A program made the position numbers and the translations under genes. This document shows positions 34,665-48,100 of a stretch of DNA of 64,000 nucleotides, piece after piece (position 1 is the first letter of the stretch; every line of letters starts with the position of its first letter). Under the pieces are notes generated by a model, which worked only from the letters and a program-made list of their open reading frames with translations, made no database searches and was not told the DNA's origin. The stretch spans positions 7,807,237-7,871,236 of the forward strand of contig CM076658.1 of assembly GCA_038496675.1 (NCBI GenBank). Direction: 5' to 3'. The stretch is from Rachycentron canadum (taxonomy: Eukaryota > Chordata > Actinopteri > Carangiformes > Rachycentridae).

Positions 34665-36800
34665 TAGTTTTAATACGTTGGAAATTTGGAAAAAGCTGTG
34701 GGGTGCACATACATTGGCATGTAACAGTATGCTGTTAATGGTAAAACCTACTTAATTAAGGCATGTACTGACCCTATGAGATGTTGCAGTCCATCACTAC
34801 TTTTGCTTCAACAGAGGTGATAGTCTCAATAATCTACAATCCCTTTCTTTTATTTTATCCTCCAGAGTTCTTTTTGCTTGGTGTCTTTTTTTTCTTTTCT
34901 TTTTTCCCCCTCCTTTAGACATTGTGATGGATGAATGTACAGGAGTTGATTCCAAAATATATTTGGTTTCAATGGTGTATTAAAACCTCTAGACCAAACT
35001 ACTTATTGTGGTGTTTGTTCTTGGGTTCCCAATTGAAACTGCACACAGAGATAGTTGCATGAAGCAAGCCCTGCATGTTCTGCGTGATGTTTGGGTGTAG
35101 TCTTGACTCTTGAACTGTCTAAAAAAGAGACTGAATGTCTGTATTATAATCAGCTGATTGGTCATATTTATCTATGAATCAAGAAGCAATTATCCCTATT
35201 CTGAAAAACCATACTATTCACAACTCACACTAATCCTCCTTTTGACCAGAGGAGCCAACTTTGTTCTTTGGCTATAAGGCTTAATTACATGGCCACTTTA
35301 TTTGTATTTATTGTCTCAGTCTGTCAGATCCCTTCACACAGTGACTGGGTAATCTCCCTCCTATTCTATATGGCAGTGTGCAGCAGCCATTCGATGTCTG
35401 CAGCATCTACTTTAGCAAAACCTTGTGGATGGTCAGCCCTGTCCACTGCACATCGTATTGTTAATACAGCCTTTGCTTCACTGGCATCTTTCCTCTGGTA
35501 ATGCACACATATGTGAAGTCTTTTGACTGAGTAAAACCACTGTCATGTATACCTACTTGGCTCTGCTGCAAGGAGTCCATGATCTCAGGTTACAGGATCA
35601 AGTCCTTATTTGAGTTAAATAAGCAGCAAACATTGTTCAGCAAGCTGCTGCACAGCAGTCATGTCTGTTAAACACAGCACCTTTTCAGAGAAGTCTCTCA
35701 TTAATGGGAAGAAAGACTAAGATAAAAACTGCACCACAAATGCAAATAATTATACTTTACTATAGTATTTCCATTTTGATTTATACTCTTACAACATGAG
35801 TTACATATGGTGCTCTTCACTCCATTTATTAACACCCGAAGTTAGTTTTCAGATTTAGATGATAAAAATCAAAGCTTTGGCTCTGAAACTTCCTGGCTTG
35901 TAAACTTTTCGAAGAGTGTTTGATTACACTTGTTGCGTTTAAGTTTACTGAAATTGTCTACAATTCCATAACACAGACTTTTCCCCACTAAACTCAAATG
36001 CTTCCATTTGAATCACTGTTAAAATCATCCAGTATTTAAAAGAGCCATTTTCTCACCCAATAATGATCTCACACTCCCAGATTACCCCTTTGGTGACCCC
36101 TTAACCTTTCCTGTAGCATGAGGGTGACACTTTATTGACATGATCAACATTGTTTTAACATCATATTCCTGAAAGTGTGAATCTTACTGTACTTCATTAC
36201 TTTGCAGAGTCCTTGATTATTACACTGAGCATCTCAGGTGAAAAAACCTTGTCCAATTATGACCAGGTACATCCAGAACTAATGACATCTCATCATCCTG
36301 AACAAATATTTAGACACACATGCCATATTTAAGTCCCTATATGTTTGTCAGTCTTCATTACCTGCTGCCTTCTTCTGTCTTTTCACATACGTAATACATC
36401 TATTTAAGGATAAGAAGAGACAGATTCCCTTTTAAAAACAGGATAAACCTCATAGGAAGAATTTGGGGTTAAAGGTCGACCCCAGACTAAGCGCATGACT
36501 CTCACTGCTGTCAATATATGGATACTGAGAGGATTTCAGTTGCAACACTTTAGCTCAACACCTCAGCTGCTAAACTATATGTCCTATAGTTCTTGTATTT
36601 TCAACTGCCACATCAGCACTTTTTTTCTTTTATATGATCCTGTTGTAGTCACACTGATGATATATTCTTTCTCTATTTGGAGCACCAGACACATTATGAT
36701 CTCTGCAGGCTGGAGTGCCTTATTTCAGTTGTCTGAGTGGCAGCCTGTCCTCAAACTGAATGACCAGGGTTGAAGCCTTTGCACTGACATTAAGATTTCT
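34665..36800. other. intergenic DNA between senp7 and impg2
   Basis: I see no supported coding or RNA gene in this stretch. Open frames are short and isolated. Confidence 0.5.
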
Positions 36801-36814
36801 TGCCTTAGTTCCCA

Positions 36815-37298
36815 ATTTAATCCCCTACAGTAATCACTGTATGTCACTGCATCTCTGTGCTTGCTGTTGATCATGTAGCCTTTGTTCCCTCCTCTCTATC
36901 CATGTTTCCTTCACACTAAGCGCCCTCCCTCCTCAGTGTTGCTCCAGTAACTTCTTGGCTTGCTCCTCTAAAAGGCTTTAGAATAAACAGGATTAGAAAG
37001 CATTAAAAAAAATCCCCCTCTCTCCTCAAGCCATCTGCCTATCTACCTGAGCCAGGAGCTGTCCTCTTAGCACAATGTGACACACCTCTCTTCAGCTGTG
37101 GGGGGGAAAGCAGGAAACCTATATGTGACTGTATCGACATATGATTTCTGGACAGGGTTGTTATTTTTCTGCATTTGGGGATTTTTTGAACTATGCAAAC
37201 TTGTAAGAAGCTGTTCACACAGCTGTTACATGACTTGAGTACGTGTCTACTTGATCCTTTTCCAAGTCCGCGGATTTAATCACGATCACGGATTTAAC
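36815..37298 (+). promoter_or_regulatory. impg2: impg2 upstream region with CRX/OTX-type sites
   Basis: Two K50 homeodomain (CRX/OTX) consensus sites occur within 500 bp of the impg2 ATG: TTAATCC around 36817-36823 and GGATTAG (reverse CTAATCC) at 36990-36996. IMPG2 is a photoreceptor gene, so CRX control would be expected, but use of these sites is inference. No clear TATA box is seen. Confidence 0.4.
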
Positions 37299-40200
37299 AT
37301 GAACACCGTATCTTGGAAATGTGTTTTTTATCCTGTTGCATTTAGTTTTCTTATCATATTTTTGGACATAAGGACAGGTATGTATTAACTCAATGTAAAA
37401 ACTTATTGTCCACTTCTCACCCAAAGTAGAGTCCTGAATGTCTTTTTGTGGCATCCTAGGTGCAACCCTGGAAGGCTCCTCTATGGGATACCTAAATCTG
37501 CCTTACAGTCAGGAGTCTGGTGTTTTTCCACACATTGTTCGGGTATCTGATGTGAAGGCATCTCACAAAGGCCATGCCGTTATCTCTCGACAGAAAAGGA
37601 ACATCCTTTTCCCAAGTGGTGTCAAACTGTGTGCACAGGAGACCACTCAGCAGGTTGTTGCAAACCATCTAAGCTACTTTCATCTCAGAGGTGAGACTGA
37701 ACATTAATCAGGTGATGCCAACAGAAGAAAAACAAACCAAACCCAAACCAACAGATGATTTTATGAGATGCACTGCATATCCTCAGTGTGCAAAGAATGA
37801 ATTGTCCAACAAGACTGTTAACCTCTGCTGGATGCTGGATTTAGAGCAATGAATCCACCAGGGTCAAGCAGAGGGATGTCAGTCGACATCTGTGTGAACA
37901 CCTGTAGCAATTAGGCCTTATGAGATTTCCATTCAAAACAGACTGTGGTCTCCTTCAGGAAGATGTGTCTTTTTACAGGGTTGTTTCAAGGAAATTACAA
38001 TTACAATTTTCTCACTTACCCAAGTGGCATCATGGTCCCTGGAAGTAGTATAAATTCTATGTGGACATAAATATGTCTGTGGTTTTGAGATCATTCATCA
38101 ATTTAGCATTGAAGTGCTCACAGTGGACGGTTTAAAAAACATTTTCAAAAATGTATCAAAATTGATGCAGCACAACTAGAGATATTGTGTTATTGAGTTA
38201 ATCACCAAACTGTATCTAAGGTATTTCAAATGCATCCCAACTTGCTCAAATACAACAGTTAAATGTGTCATTAATAAGAAATGGAAATAGAATTTTTTTT
38301 TTTTGAGTTTTAGCAAATTTTGCTGATGATGCCTTTACTTAATTATAACTATAAATGCAGGTCTTTTACTTGCGATTCAGAGTATTTTTGCATTGTGGTA
38401 TTACTACTTTCATGTAAAAAGTAAAGTAAAGTAAAATAATCTATTAACTGCTACAGGGCAAGTAAAAAAATACACCTTTTTTGAGTGATTTGACACCTAA
38501 ATGAATTAAGGTGTGATTATTGTCATTAAACCCAGGGCAGCAAGGTACATTTGTTGGTGCCAGGAATCAGTCTAAATAAATTAGACCGTGACAGTGAAAA
38601 GTTGAAGTTTGTTATGTAAGATAGATTTGGATTTGGAGGTGACCACTGGTGTCTCAGGTCTCACAGAAAGTGCTGATTAGAGGAGATTGGAGCATATGTC
38701 AGTGCACCGACTTTGGATCAGTGCCCACTAGGCTGACTCATGAAAGGCAGTTATGTCATGAGGTTAACATGGCAGTGGACATAGATTTGGGTCTTAGAAC
38801 ATCTACCAGGTAAAATACAGTTTTATCATCAAATAATTTAAAAGATGCTACTGTTGTTGCTACTAATGATCCAACAGAGTGGTCTTTCTAACTTTGAAGA
38901 GGTGGCTCTTCTATGGTGTCACCTAAAGAAAAATGATATGGAGAATATTGCTCTAAATGTGTTCTGTAACCCTGTTTTAAGTGGATGTTGTCTCCCCCTG
39001 GTCTGATCAGTGTGCCAGGAGACCATATGGGAGGCTTTCAAGATCTTCTGGGACCGACTCCCAGAGCAAGAAGAGTACCAAAGCTGGATGAGCCAGTGCC
39101 AGGAGGGCACAGTCACGGCACAAGATATTGGCAGCTACTTCAGCCAGTCAGAGGAGCACCAGGCTCTGGTTAAAAAGGTTAGTGGATGACCAATGATTTA
39201 ATAAAAGTGGGTTAACAGCACAAAAACATAATAAACTTCTCTGCGCATGGCTGATAGTCTCACTAACAATGTTTTTTTTTGTAATTTTCAGAGAATGTCA
39301 ATGCCTTTGAAAAGGTAAAATGAATCAAGTGATAACAAACTGACTCAATCCTACATTTCTGATCTGATTGTAAAAGTCTGTGTTTTGTAAATGTGTCATT
39401 CTTCCCACTATCTGTAGTGAGCCCACCAGGCCCTGGCAGCATATGTGCAGGTAAGGTTGTCAGTGCTCTTCAACCTTACCTGTTCATATCCCCGCTCATC
39501 ACTTACCACACGTCTTCAGATGTCTCATGTTCATTTGTTTGTATTTGATTTATTTCCCCTGTTTTATTTGTGTGTGTCTCAGACTTGGATACTAAATATC
39601 CAAGTTCTGCAGTAATGTTTTCCCTCTTTATGTTTAAAGGATAACAAAGGCATTATATATTTTATTTTTGAAAGCCCAAAACTAATAAACCAACTTTCTC
39701 TGTGCTGCCACACCCATCCTTCATGTTGTTACCGAACAAATGTTATTAAAAACACACAAATGAGCCACATATATTGCACTGTGGTTGCCCATTTCAGGAA
39801 AATATAACTTGCCCTCTTTACTCCCACCAATTTAGCACTTATCAACACAATATAAACATTTTAGAAACTTTATAAGTATAAACTTAAATGCAAATATAGT
39901 AAAACACAGTTGGAATACATAGGAAATGATAGAAATTATAATTAACAAATACTGTACTTTAATTATCACTTACATGCCTTTATGCTTGCATGCAACCAAG
40001 TTAAAATGTGTTCTAAATAATTTTATAACATTTTGGTATTTAAATGCTGTAGACATGCTGCATAAGGCTAATACTGTAGTAAGGCCATTTAATGTGTTGT
40101 AATAATTTTAGGACAATAGGAGTTCTGATGGAGGGGACGTGACTTATTTGGCTGACACTTATTTGGCTGTTCAAAATAAGCCTTATCCTTTAAATCTAAA

Positions 40201-43200
40201 TACTATGTATCTCTTTACCCTATAAAGCCTGTATACTTCATATCCTTTTAAATTATGATTTTGATTATTGTGACCTCAGTTTTCTACTGTCTCACAGCAC
40301 TCCAACACCAGGCACGTCGGGGGCTGCTGGATCTCCTAAGCTCGGTCAGTGACACTGTTAGCTGTAGAAAAATCACATGATGTCTCTGCTTTCATACTAA
40401 TACCCTGCCTCAGCAGTGCCTGCACATAAGAATCAAATTTTTTCCTGCTTGTAAGCTTTCTGTGCTTGCATGGCAGCTCTCATCCACATTAAGTAAACTG
40501 ACTTTTTTTTTTTGCACATGAACTATGAACCATTCAGAAGGTGTCGCTGGAGGAGACGAGCAGGAGGAAGCAGCCACCGTCATTCCAGAGGTGGAAGAGA
40601 GTACAGTGCGTACACAGACACAGTCATACCCACACACAAATACACAAACACACATACATACACTTGGGATGTTTGGAAATTGGTTATTTTTTTAATACTG
40701 TATCCATATGCACCTGTATTAAAGTCTAATTGTATGTCTTTGTCATGACGCAGCTGGACAATGACATTGCTGTACAGCATCCCACACCCCCTGTGCTGGA
40801 GCAGGTAGTGGAGCTCAGCATCCTCCTGACAGGAGAGATGTACAGCGATGACCTTGAGGATTCAGCTAGCCCCCAGTTTCAAACACTCAGTCGACAGCTT
40901 GCTGAAAAGGTCCGTCTCTGGCTCAGCCTCCTTCTGTCTCTTGCTCTTTATGACTCCCCTTAGTGCTACTGTATCTCGGCTCTGGCGTGGACCTGCTATA
41001 TCTCCTGGTTTATGGTCTATGATGGATGCCTTGTTAGTTTTAATAACACACACTTTAACTACAGCAGTAGTTAAAACCAAACTCTTAAGCAGGGGTTCAA
41101 AAAACAGAGATTTTATGGTAGGCATTTGGTTTTGGTGAAATAACTATATGCTGAAAATCCAGCTTTATGATGTGTCTTGGGAATAGATAAACTTTTGCAC
41201 ATAGATGCAGTGGCACAGGTACTCACCTTTGGATGCAGCTTCAGTGGTTTTACAGGTACTTGGAAAATTCTGCAAATTTCTTTTGGTACATTTCCCTGGT
41301 GTTCAGCTCACCACACATGAGGTGGCTACACAAACACACACAGCCTGTAAATAATGGTCATTTCTCATTAATCACTGATTTATTATTTACTTTCTGTAGA
41401 ACATCTGCATCCTTTCACATATACCAGAACACACACACAAGCTCACATGTCTTTAAGGGATTAAAATATATGTGGAGGAAGTGGAGTGGAGGAGAGGTCG
41501 GGACTGAAGACTCAGAGTTAGTTACTGGGTGTAAAGAAGGGGACAAAAGGCTCTGGAGACCTTTTTGCTTCCTCCTACTCTTATGGATTAAATAAACTGG
41601 GTCGATGAGTCTGCAGAACAGCATAAGTATTGTTTTCTCCAAGAGCGTAAAAGCAAGGTAGACAAGGTAGCCTCGTAGACTAATAAAAAAGAGTTTGTTG
41701 CGACTTGACCAGGGTGCAGTAGGCTGCCTCTTGAGGATAATAATTCAGACCACAGCAAAAAGACTCAGCCTCGACCTTTACCCAATTCTTACAAAATCAG
41801 CCCTTTTGGAACAATAAATCTGATTTATTTTGCTAAGCGAGTTGGCTTTAACTCTCTAAATGAGAAACAACCTCTAAGCTGAGGGTTGTTTATGATGCGT
41901 GATCGTGTTTGTCTTTGCAGATTGAGGATGCTCTGGAGGGGCTTCCTGGATTTAAGAGCGTGACTGTGCTGGACTTCAGGTCAGTCTCTCTGCTGTGTGT
42001 TTTTTTTAAAATCCTGGCTCTGGACTAAGCAGCTGTCCTTACCTCATGGCCAATGCAACCTGAACTTGTAGCCATAACATCATTTCAGCTCTCTGCTCAA
42101 GTTCAACAGCTTCTTTTTTGTTTTATGCAGACCCCAGAAGGACACCCAAGGGTGAGTCATCAGTACAGGCTGTGGTAGTTTTGACCTTGAATAGTTCTCC
42201 CTACTCTGTCTTGCATTTAAGTCCACAGATCCCTATCAACCATTCCTTAGCTGGAGCAGTGCGGGTGTTTGAGGCATCACCTTCATCTCACACTGTGTTT
42301 ACCTGTGAGCGTGGGCACGTGTTTAGGTGTGTCACTGGTTGCCTGTGTTAATGGTCTTAGTGCGGTCACTCACCTGTTAAGTGGGATCAGGATGGGCCCA
42401 ACTGAGTGAGCAGGTGCTCTTCCATAGAGACGATTATCTGAGCTTTACGACCTCACCACTCAGCCTCTGGTGGAGGGATTGAGAGGAGAAGGGCTAGAGA
42501 GTAGATGTAATTTGTTCCAGGTGAAAAGCAGCAAAGAAGAGGACTTTTAGAAAGACAGTGAAAATAGTTGATAATGTGATTCTCATGCTGCTGTACCACC
42601 TATTGAAGAAAGTGTTCAGATGCTTTACTTGAGTGTAAATGGAAATACATCAGTGCAACAATACAAGTCTTGCATTTCAGTTTTTACTTGAAGGGACGGT
42701 TTAACATTTTGGAACATGTGATTATTAAGACGATCGATCAGAGCCAAGTCTATACGGTAAAAATAAGATTACAGTCAGCAGTCGGTTAGCTTAGCATAGC
42801 ATAAAGAGTTGAGACAGGGAAACAGCACGTCTCAAATACCTACCAGCACATCTAAAACTCACCAATAATATATTTTGTCGTTGTTTAATCTGGTCAAAAA
42901 CTGAAGTATAAATGTGACAATTCATGTGTTGAATTGTCACATTTATACCCAAACCTCAGGCCTTTTGCCTGAGGTCATATTTCTTTACTGAAGCCCTTCT
43001 GATGTATAGCTCTCTGTGAAACAGAAGCCATTTTTTTAGACGTTAGTTTTGCATGGATCAAACAAAGTCAGTTAGTTAGCTTTAGACATGCTAGTAGGTG
43101 ATTTATCAAAAACCCTAGGCTAACGATTCCATGTCATTAGGCCAAGCCAAGCTAAATGTCTCAGAAGAGTTGTAGTAAGAGTCTCATCTAACTTTTGGCA

Positions 43201-45076
43201 ATGAGCTATAATTTCCCCAGAATGTTGAACTATGCCTTTAACAGCTTTATATACTTTTGGGAAGTTTAATCATAACTATTCATATTATAAACAAATGATA
43301 TGTTTTTAGTAAAACCTTAATCTGCAAAGAAACAACAGCTATAACATACTGAGTTTAACTCAGTACTTTTCATTACCTGTGGATCTGCTCATTCATGTAT
43401 CTATCCAATCAATCAATCAATCATATGGCTGCAGAAACTTCAGTTAATATTCACATCAAACCTCAGAATAAGTAAAAAATGTGATCTCAATGACTTATAG
43501 TGTGGCATGATGCCAGACTGCAAAGTTCACTCAGAGAGACAGAAAAATAAAAAACATCCAGACAGCGGCTGTTCTGCAGACAGAAAGTGATGAGCGAGGT
43601 CAGAGGAGACTGACCAATCTGGTTGGCTCTAATATAAAGGCTGCGGCAACACATTGAACCTTGGGGTGGATGGACTACAACAGCAGAACACTATGTCAGG
43701 TTCCACTCCTGTCAGCCAAGAACAGAAATCTGAGGCTGCAGTGGGCACAGATTCATCACAACTGAACAGCTGAATACTGGAGCCTGGTCAAATGCATTTG
43801 GATTTCTGCTGCGGCAGCAGATGGTAGGATCAGAATTTCGTGTCATGAATCCATGGACCCAACCTGCCAGTGCTACAGTACTGGCTAGAGTTTGCTGACA
43901 CATATTGGCCTCCTTAATAGCAATCCATTATGGTTTGAATGCCACAGCCTATCTGAGTATTGTTGCTGACCATTTGCATCCCTTTATGGCAGCAATTTAC
44001 CATTTCTTAGTGGCTACTTCACAAAGCACTTTAGTGACCTGCCTGTCCAGTCACCAGATATAAATCTAATTGAACACCTCTGGGATGATCAAGAATGAAT
44101 GTGCAGTTGAGTCCAATCTCAAAGAAACGTTTTCAAAATCCCCTTTAAGCCCTGTCATAAAGAATTGAGGCTGTTTCAGAGCAAAGCAAGACCCCACCCA
44201 GTATTAGTATGGTGTTCCTAATGAAGTGCTTTGTGAGTGTAAATACAGTGGAGTTTACTTAGGTGCAATCCACCACTGTGCAAAGTGAATTTCAAAGAAA
44301 TGCAAACACAGACACAAGTCCTGCTCATTTTTATTTTGTTGTTAACCACACCAGTAGTGGAGCTCTGTCTGTCTCTACTTATTTGTGAAACTACAAGGGG
44401 GAAAAATTCGATCTCCTTCTAAATGGGGCCGACTGTGGGCCAGCACGTGCTCAGCTGTCTGCCAGAAACCCTACAAACTAGGTCAGAGTGGAGGGCTCCC
44501 AGTGGTCAAATAAAGCCTGATAGATGTTTTTTCCACAGCCTGGAATCTCTTGTGAGATTTCCATGTTTATTATGATGATATTGATCATTCTGCTGACTCT
44601 GCAGTTTTTGACCTACATAGTTGGACCCGCTGCTTTCCAAGCAGGAGTAAATCACTTGAATCATCAGTCATCTGTGAGCGTGCTCTACAGCTCTTTTAAC
44701 AAGTTTGACGTTAAATCACGCTAATGCCTGAGCGATTTTCATCCTCTTAAAGAAGTGTTTCCTCATCCAGGAGTCATTTGTTTTCCACTTTCTTATTGTA
44801 AAAATACATATAAATTGAGGATAAAATAGTGTTTGTACTTTGCACTTGTGTGTTGATTGGAAAATTCCCTTGCCAATTTTGGAACAAAAACAAAAAGGGA
44901 ACCCTTTTCTGTCACTCAGCAACTGCTGTGAAGGTTTTCTTGAGCAAATCATTCAACTCCTTAAGTCCTCTAGTGGAAAAGAGTAATAATAGTGGATAAG
45001 GACCTTTGAAAATAAGAAAGTAAACTTGAGATTGAAAGTTTGACCTTGGAAACATTTTAGTAGATAAGATATGAGA

Positions 45077-45137
<61 letters not shown>

Positions 45138-48100
45138 AAGAAAAATGTATAGATACATACGTATCCATTTTTTGGCATTTGGCTAATGCATGCAAAATTG
45201 CATATAAATGAATCAAGTTTGATGTCACAGTTACATTTTTTTAAGATGTATTTATATTACTATTTTCAGAAGGAACAGAATTATGAAGCCTCAAGCCCAA
45301 CAATAAAACATAAAATGTTGCAATTTGCCCATGATGTTATTCTCAGACTTTTTGTATATTTGAAACAAAATGAGAATAAAAACCATCACACTGTTAAAAA
45401 TAATGATGATAAAATATTAGGAGATAGAACAAAGAAAGAGACAGAGAAAGAAAAGTTCTACCAGTTTAATAAGTGAGCAAGTTCTTTCTACAGATGAAGT
45501 CCACTGTATAAATTAAATAAAACTATAGTGCCAGACAATTCCTCAAGCTTATTTTTTCTTTTCCACACCTTTTTTGCCGCTGGGAAATTCCACATTATAC
45601 GTCTTTTGAGCGACTATAACAGTCAGATATTAATCAATTCTTCACATCAACAGCACAGTACACAACAGAATTTTATAAAATTATTATTATCACTACAATT
45701 CCAACAAAAATCGGTATGTGATAATGTTTAATTGTTGCCCAGCCCCAAGACTGGTTAGTCTGTGATTTGATGCAAGGATGATATATTTGTGTTTTCAGGC
45801 TGGATGGCGTTGTAGTGGACTATGCCGTCACAGTGGTGGTGGATGGAGCAGGGGTGAGCTCTGAACAACTGGACTATCTGACCTTGCAGTCGAACCGGGT
45901 GGAGAACTCGTACCGTGAGGTCAAGGAGCGCCCCACGATGGTGTACACCATCAGTGAGATCAAAAACTTTGTCACTGAAGCCCTGCATAACAACGAGCTG
46001 GAGAGTGGTAAGACGATGGCCAGTGCATGACTGCTGAACCCTTCCTGTACCCAACACTATAACACAGCACATGCATGCCTCTTTCATATGATTTATAGCT
46101 ATTTATTTAATTGGCATGGCAGTGAAGTCACCGGGAATGCACTGGCAGAGTTAGTGCATGCATTGCAGGGTAAACGTCCAAATGTCATATCAAATGGAGA
46201 CACAGTAGACCCAGCATTGATATTACTCTGTATGCTACAGCACTTAAGAAAACATTCCAGGGTTTTAATAGTCTCATCTGTTTCTTATTTGTCTGCTTTT
46301 TCTGTCAAAGAGGACAGACACATATTTATAACACGTTTCAGCTCAAAAGTGGGCCATTTTTAATGAACAAATCACAGAGTCATCAGTTATAGGATCTGTG
46401 TATTTATTCTGTGCTACAGTTAAATCCTTGTCATTAAATGGCCTGCAAAGTACAACTCAGCAAAAAATGACATTTGAAATGTGAGCCCTCAGGTTTCTGG
46501 CTCTTACTTTAATGCTTTTTTTGGCTCACACCCAGTGGATCTTACAGTTCATTCTTCACCAGTTTCACATTGTTGGACTCTTGAAAGTTTTAAAGATGGA
46601 TCAAAATTGATGCAGCACAATCAGAGATATCATTCTACTTTATTCCACATTCCTTGTCAAAATATAGCACCAACATTACACACCTAATTGTGTGTAAAAG
46701 CCTGATGCCTCTTGTTTCACATATGCAGTAGTGCTCCCTAATACCTGTAAACAGACTTTGATACGATAGACACAAAAGTTGCACACATCCTCACACAGTA
46801 GGGAGATCCAGATTTCTGCATCTGTTAGATTTAGACACTCAGAAGTAGGTTAGCTACCTCCTACTCTTGGTTAGGGCTGATGTCCAGAAATATGAAGAAA
46901 GTGAATGATGTGATAATGTCTATACCATCTCCTCCTCCTGTGAGATCTCTCCCTGCTCATGTTTTTGAGAGAATGTAGGTTATTAGTTTACTGTGTTAGC
47001 AAGCTCTCATTGAGATGGATGCCATCTAATGCTCACATTAGTTATAAGCTGTGACATGTGAAATGAAAGCTAAACGCTCTCATATGGCTGACATGTGTGG
47101 TTGGAGGAACTTAAAGATGCAGCTTGGCTTTGTTTTTGCTTGCTTGCAGTAATTGCCGTGGCTCACAGAGAATGATATTCACTCCAGATTTTAGCACTGA
47201 TTTGTCGATGTTTACCCCTGAAGGTAACACTGTCAAAATGAGGGCCATCACTGCTGAAACAGATATACTTAAAAGGATTTTCTAAACTCTGGAAGGCAGG
47301 ATTATTAAGGCAATTTGGCACATTTGCCTATTGTGTGTCAGTTTGTATTAATATTTGTTTCTCCGTTGGTTTCACAGTGTCTGAGATCCCTGAGCCTCTC
47401 AACGCTGCAGACGGAGCCACAGTGAGTTACCTCCACAGCTATCACAACAGCAATCTCCCTCTGGGCCATTCGGCTGCTTTGAGCTCCACAAAGCTGATAG
47501 ATCACTTGTTTAAAGAAGCAGACAGTTGTGGTATGACTGATGTTGCGATAACCTGTGACTGGCTCGTGATGTTATCCAGACCATACCAGTGCAGGTAGGG
47601 GATGAGCTCACGAGCCAGGATGAAGTGAAGCTTTGAGGATTAGCTTGGCTCTTGCTATAATAATCCACTGCTATTCTGGGGCAAAGGCTACAGTGCACCA
47701 CACTACAACAAGCCAAGAAGAGAGAGGGCACATATGAGTTCATTCAGACAAGTAACACTATCTAAAGTCTGTCTTTTTTTGTACTGTCTAGTAGTCGACT
47801 GTGCTCCTCGATGACAATCAGAGTTACACTATATATGTCTGCTGCTTCACTTTATAGCTTGGCACACAGAGTGATTAATTTGTCTCATTATATGAACTGG
47901 GAGAGTTTGGCAAACTTCTCATCAGTAATTGATTCACATGCCAGAGCAGAGAGCTACTGTGCCACTGAAGCCTTTTGCTGCCCTGGTTTAGATTCTGAAC
48001 ATCTTTCATTGAATTCATATAAGAAGTATGGAGGCTGAAATAAGACTTTAATACACTTCTGCAGTTCAGGCAATACATTTAGTTACGATAGAATTTGCTC

